A stretch of 42,221 bases of DNA from Agromyces mediolanus (GTDB lineage Bacteria > Actinomycetota > Actinomycetes > Actinomycetales > Microbacteriaceae), in contig NZ_BMRJ01000002.1 of the NCBI RefSeq assembly GCF_014648575.1, forward strand, positions 307,884 to 350,104. Reading direction: 5' to 3'. Made by a program: the position numbers and the translations under genes. The notes under the pieces were generated by a model that did not search any database, was not told the origin of the DNA, and saw only the letters and a list, made by a program, of their open reading frames with translations. Numbering within the stretch: position 1 is the stretch's first letter; each line of letters begins with the position of its first letter. Positions 39,465 through 42,221 of the stretch are shown here, piece by piece.

Positions 39465-40097
39465 TCAGACGGTGCCGTAGAGCCGGTCGCCGGCGTCGCC
39501 GAGGCCCGGAACGATGAAGCCGTGCTCGTTGAGGCGCTCGTCGACGGCGCCGAGCACCACGGTGACCTCGCGTCCGCGCAGCGCCTCCTCGACGGCCTTC
39601 AGGCCCTCGGGGGCGGCGAGGATGCAGATCGCCGTCACGTCGGTCGCACCGCGCGCGAGCAGGAAGTCGATCGCCGCGATGAGCGAGCCGCCCGTCGCGA
39701 GCATCGGGTCGAGCACGAAGCACTGCCGGTTGCTGAGGTCGTCGGGCAGGCGCTCGGCGTACGTCGTCGGCTGCAGCGTCTCCTCGTCGCGCGCCATGCC
39801 GAGGAAGCCCACCTCGGCGCTCGGCAGCAGCTTGACCATGCCCTCGAGCATGCCGAGGCCGGCGCGCAGGATCGGCACGATGAGCGGCTTCGGCTCGGCG
39901 ATGCGCACACCGGTCGTCACGGCGACGGGCGTCTCGATCTCGACCTCGGTGACGCGGACGCCACGGGTGCCCTCATACGCGAGGAGCGTCATGAGCTCTT
40001 CGACGAGGGAGCGGAACACCGGCGAGGGGGTCTCGCGGTCGCGGAGCACCGTCAGCTTGTGGGTGATGAGCGGGTGATCCGCCACGTGGACTCGCAT
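39465..40097 (-). CDS. upp: Uracil phosphoribosyltransferase
   Basis: A 210-residue cytosolic salvage enzyme that joins uracil and PRPP to give UMP and pyrophosphate. The PRPP loop is [17 protein letters not shown], and the uracil-binding C-terminal block is [18 protein letters not shown], both complete. [13 protein letters not shown] and the N-terminal [13 protein letters not shown] are also as in the family. Length is normal. The ATG at 40097 lies 7 nt after a TAGAAT -10 hexamer (complement of 40105-40110), so the mRNA is probably leaderless. It is divergent from tadA, an arrangement common in actinobacteria. A strong terminator follows. Confidence 0.97.
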   Translation of the reverse strand: MRVHVADHPLITHKLTVLRDRETPSPVFRSLVEELMTLLAYEGTRGVRVTEVEIETPVAVTTGVRIAEPKPLIVPILRAGLGMLEGMVKLLPSAEVGFLGMARDEETLQPTTYAERLPDDLSNRQCFVLDPMLATGGSLIAAIDFLLARGATDVTAICILAAPEGLKAVEEALRGREVTVVLGAVDERLNEHGFIVPGLGDAGDRLYGTV

Positions 40098-40157
40098 GGC
40101 CCCGATTCTACGGCGCGGTAGCGTGGCAGCCGAGAGCCGATCGAGCGGAGGGCGCGG

Positions 40158-40673
40158 ATGGAGCGGGCGGAGCACCGGGAGTGGATGCGTCGCGCACTCG
40201 CCGTCGCCGAGGAGGCGCTGAACTCCGGCGATGTGCCGGTGGGGGCCCTCGTGCTCGACCCCGACGGGCGGGTGATCGCCGAGCGGCGCAACGAGCGCGA
40301 GCTCAGCGGCGACCCGACGGCGCACGCCGAGGTGCTCGCGCTCCGTGACGCGGCCGCGGCGCGCGGCGAGTGGCGGCTCGAGGGCTGCACGCTCGTCGTC
40401 ACGCTCGAGCCCTGCGTGATGTGCGCGGGGGCGATCCTCGCGGCGCGGGTGCCGACCGTCGTGTTCGGCGCCTGGGACGAGAAGGCCGGTGCCGCCGGCT
40501 CGCTGTACGACGTGCTCCGCGACCGCCGGCTGAACCATCGCGTCGAGGTGTACGGCGGGGTGGAGGCGGAGGCCGCGGCGGCGCAGCTGCTCGGCTTCTT
40601 CGGCGGTGCCGAGCACCGTCCGGCCGACGGCCGCCCGGGTCAGGCGCCGAGCGAGATGCCGCTCGACAGCTGA
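40158..40673 (+). CDS. tadA: tRNA adenosine(34) deaminase
   Basis: A 171-residue cytidine-deaminase-fold enzyme that converts A34 to inosine in tRNA-Arg(ACG), letting it read CGT, CGC and CGA. The zinc site is intact: His56 and catalytic Glu58 in TAHAEVL, and Cys86 and Cys89 in [10 protein letters not shown]. Further family blocks are [11 protein letters not shown] and [19 protein letters not shown]. The ATG at 40158 has GGAGGG 5 nt upstream. It is divergent from upp (60 nt gap) and its last 34 nt overlap the convergent TetR gene. The substrate tRNA gene is at 64-136 of this window. Confidence 0.96.
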   Translation: MERAEHREWMRRALAVAEEALNSGDVPVGALVLDPDGRVIAERRNERELSGDPTAHAEVLALRDAAAARGEWRLEGCTLVVTLEPCVMCAGAILAARVPTVVFGAWDEKAGAAGSLYDVLRDRRLNHRVEVYGGVEAEAAAAQLLGFFGGAEHRPADGRPGQAPSEMPLDS

Positions 40674-41263
40674 GCGAAGGCCCGCCCGGCGAGCGCGGCG
40701 GGCACCCCGGCCGAGCCGTCCGGGTCCTCGTCTCCCGCGGCCCACTGCTCGAGTCCGAGCCGGATCGCGTCGGTCGCGGCGGCGGCGAGCAGCCGCACCT
40801 CGAAGGGGTCGGCTCCGTCCCCGGCGAGTTCGGCGATGATCGCGCGCAGGCGCGTCTCGGAGTCGTGGTTCACGCGGTGCCAGACGGTCTGCAGCGCGGG
40901 GTCGTCGGCCGCGGTGCGGAGCAGGCCGTGGGTCCAGCGCAGCGCCTCGCGCTCGGCGTCGTCGACCGGGGTCAGCACGCGGGCGATGAGCTCGGGGAAG
41001 ACCGCGGTCGGGTCGCCGGGCGCGGATGCCGCGAGCGCCGCCTGCCAGGTGACCGCGCCGACCGCGAGGAGCGGGCCGACGGCATCCTCCTTCGTGCGGA
41101 AGTAGCGGTAGAAGGTGCGCAGCGACACCCCGGCGGCGGCCGCGATCGATTCGGCCGTGACCTGGTCGGCCCCGTGCTCGGCGAAGCGCACGGCGGCGGC
41201 CTTGGCGATCTCGAGCTGGGTCGCCGCCTTCCGGCGCTCGGTCAGGGTCGGCGTGCGTTCCAC
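40640..41263 (-). CDS. TetR-family transcriptional regulator
   Basis: A 207-residue regulator. The HTH is at ~14-60 ([47 protein letters not shown]), followed by an all-helical ligand domain that includes an [17 protein letters not shown] helix. The GTG at 41263 was chosen because a TACGCT -10 hexamer ends 7 nt upstream, giving a leaderless mRNA. A longer frame to 41380 runs through the operator. It is divergent from the SDR gene with a 29-bp palindrome between, so it likely represses the SDR. The 3' end overlaps tadA by 34 nt. Confidence 0.9.
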   Translation of the reverse strand: MERTPTLTERRKAATQLEIAKAAAVRFAEHGADQVTAESIAAAAGVSLRTFYRYFRTKEDAVGPLLAVGAVTWQAALAASAPGDPTAVFPELIARVLTPVDDAEREALRWTHGLLRTAADDPALQTVWHRVNHDSETRLRAIIAELAGDGADPFEVRLLAAAATDAIRLGLEQWAAGDEDPDGSAGVPAALAGRAFAQLSSGISLGA

Positions 41264-41304
41264 GTCTGGCAGCGTACGGGAAATACTCCGCGCCGTGGCG
41301 ACGT

Positions 41305-41344
41305 TTGACATGATGACACGTTGTGCCAAACAGGCGTAACGTGT
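41305..41344. promoter_or_regulatory. 29-bp palindromic operator between divergent TetR and SDR genes
   Basis: The palindrome at 41316-41344 has arms ACACGTT and AACGTGT plus inner GCC/GGC around AAACA; only the two-base GT steps break the symmetry. A consensus -35 hexamer TTGACA (41305-41310) lies just upstream on the plus strand. The palindrome would cover the SDR promoter, in keeping with TetR repression. Confidence 0.7.
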
Positions 41345-41378
41345 AGCAAAACTCCTGGGACTCGAAAGGTCGAACACC

Positions 41379-42164
41379 ATGAACCGCTACGAAGGTCGCC
41401 GCGCACTCGTCACCGGCGGCGGATCCGGCATCGGACAAGCCACCGTGCTGCGCATGCTCGCCGAGGGCGGCCGCGTCGTCGCCGCCGACGTCAGCGACGC
41501 CGGGCTCGCCGACACCGTCGCCAAGGCGGGCGACGCCGCCGAGCGCCTGCACACCGTCGCCATGAACATCGCCGAGGAGGCATCCGTCCGCGCCGGCGTC
41601 GCCGCCGCCGTGGAGTGGCTCGGCGGGCTCGACGCGCTCGTGAACGCCGCCGGCATCCTGCGCTCCTCGCACACGCACGAGACGAGCCTCGACGCGTTCG
41701 AGCAGGTCGTCCGGGTGAACCTCGTCGGCACCTTCCTCGTCATCCGCGAGGCGATCCCCGCCTTGCTCCAGGGCGAGGGCGCCGCCGTGGTCAACTTCAG
41801 CTCGACCTCCGCGGCGTTCGCGCACCCCTACATGGCGGCCTACGCGGCCAGCAAGGGCGGTGTGCAGTCGATGACGCACGCGCTCGCGGCCGAGTACGCG
41901 AAGCAGGGCATCCGCTTCACGGCCGTGCAGCCCGGCTCGATCTCCTCCGGCATGACCGACGGCTCCGGCCAGAGCAAGCAGAGCCAGGGCCCCGGCCTCC
42001 CCGAGGACGCCGACATGATGCTGTTCATGAAGCTGCAGCCCGCCCTCGGTCAGGGCTTCGCCGGCCCCGAGACCGTTGCGAGCGTCGTCGCGATGCTCGC
42101 GAGCGACGACGGCCGCTTCATCACGGGCACCGAGGTGCGCATCGACGGCGGCACGCACTTCTGA
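41379..42164 (+). CDS. Short-chain dehydrogenase/reductase under TetR control
   Basis: A 261-residue classical SDR. The cofactor site [11 protein letters not shown] is at ~12-22, DVSD at ~38 supports NAD preference, [10 protein letters not shown] holds the NAG motif, [23 protein letters not shown] gives the Ser, Tyr and Lys of the active site, and the C-terminus ends VRIDGGTHF. It should oxidise a secondary alcohol or reduce a ketone. The ATG at 41379 has AAAGGT 8 nt upstream. It is divergent from the TetR gene, with a palindromic operator in its promoter, so it is likely induced by its own substrate. Physiological substrate unknown. Confidence 0.92.
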   Translation: MNRYEGRRALVTGGGSGIGQATVLRMLAEGGRVVAADVSDAGLADTVAKAGDAAERLHTVAMNIAEEASVRAGVAAAVEWLGGLDALVNAAGILRSSHTHETSLDAFEQVVRVNLVGTFLVIREAIPALLQGEGAAVVNFSSTSAAFAHPYMAAYAASKGGVQSMTHALAAEYAKQGIRFTAVQPGSISSGMTDGSGQSKQSQGPGLPEDADMMLFMKLQPALGQGFAGPETVASVVAMLASDDGRFITGTEVRIDGGTHF

Positions 42165-42195
42165 GTCGCGCCCGCCGCACACCCCGACAGTGAGT

Positions 42196-42221
42196 TGCCC
42201 GACTTCCATGGAAGTCGGGCA
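42196..42221. terminator. Perfect 26-bp palindrome at the window edge
   Basis: Positions 42196-42208 are the exact reverse complement of 42209-42221. As RNA it gives an 11-bp stem with a CATG loop, 31 nt after the SDR stop. The next bases are outside the window, so a T tract cannot be checked. It is most likely the SDR terminator. Confidence 0.65.

Noticed and set aside
40098..42209. A very long minus-strand reading frame continuous with upp (up to 914 codons).
   Set aside because: Only the last 210 codons match a protein (upp); the rest lies opposite tadA and the SDR and across the tetR gene in another frame, and is Arg/Ala/Gly-rich, as expected by chance in GC-rich DNA.
1..42221. Mobile element, prophage or genomic island bounded by the tRNA-Arg gene.
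   Set aside because: No integrase, transposase, or direct repeat of the tRNA 3' end was seen, and composition is uniform.

Overview
The window is 42.2 kb of very GC-rich DNA with long co-directional genes, many GTG starts, several promoters whose -10 hexamer ends 6-7 nt before the start codon (leaderless mRNAs), a tRNA-Arg(ACG) without an encoded CCA, and a class-E-sortase-type LAXTG surface protein. This points to an Actinomycetota chromosome, most likely Microbacteriaceae (inference from gene style; no rRNA or marker phylogeny is available here). No phage, IS element, CRISPR array or plasmid function was seen.

Layout. 1-4.6 kb: tRNA-Arg, a class I glutamine amidotransferase, YggS (PLP homeostasis), a MocR-type GntR/aminotransferase regulator and GabT; a CCTAGG-centred palindrome precedes both the amidotransferase and the regulator. 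4.6-6.5 kb: a drug-efflux-type MFS protein convergent with a MarR regulator. 6.6-18.9 kb: an Lrp/AsnC regulator followed by an eight-gene, mostly overlapping catabolic operon (amidase, DHPON-hydrolase-like alpha/beta hydrolase, MFS importer, SDR, group II PLP decarboxylase-like enzyme, HyuA, HyuB, class III aminotransferase). It looks like a dedicated pathway for an amide/lactam- or imide-containing compound and is the best candidate for an undescribed system. 19.0-22.2 kb: a three-gene operon (DUF318 permease, TIGR03943 partner, membrane-anchored beta-propeller protein) whose leaderless promoter holds a Fur/Zur-like dyad. 22.2-24.0 kb: a divergent MFS/MarR pair with repeated TTGC...GCAA motifs between them.

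24.0-27.6 kb: a 1188-residue cell-wall-anchored protein with about seven Ig-like/DUF11-type repeats. 27.7-31.5 kb: a two-module Lrp regulator divergent from an MFS-M20 amidohydrolase operon. 31.5-33.9 kb: a CYP152-type P450 peroxygenase behind a zinc alcohol dehydrogenase whose last codons are frameshifted. 34.4-37.0 kb: a DUF998-like membrane protein, a small GNAT protein, and a small Cys-rich protein plus DUF4395 protein behind a CsoR/CstR-like operator. 37.2-39.2 kb: a 53-bp tandem repeat, a MarR regulator, several strong hairpins, and a receiver-less OmpR-type regulator preceded by a leaderless 33-codon ORF ending in a Cys-rich tail, which resembles a cysteine attenuator. 39.5-42.2 kb: upp divergent from tadA, then a TetR regulator divergent from an SDR, ending in a perfect palindrome at the window edge.

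The recurring theme is scavenging of nitrogenous compounds (GABA transaminase, amidase, HyuAB, M20 amidohydrolase, two Lrp and one MocR regulator), surrounded by small regulator/transporter pairs. TadA near the right end deaminates A34 of the tRNA-Arg(ACG) encoded at the left end.
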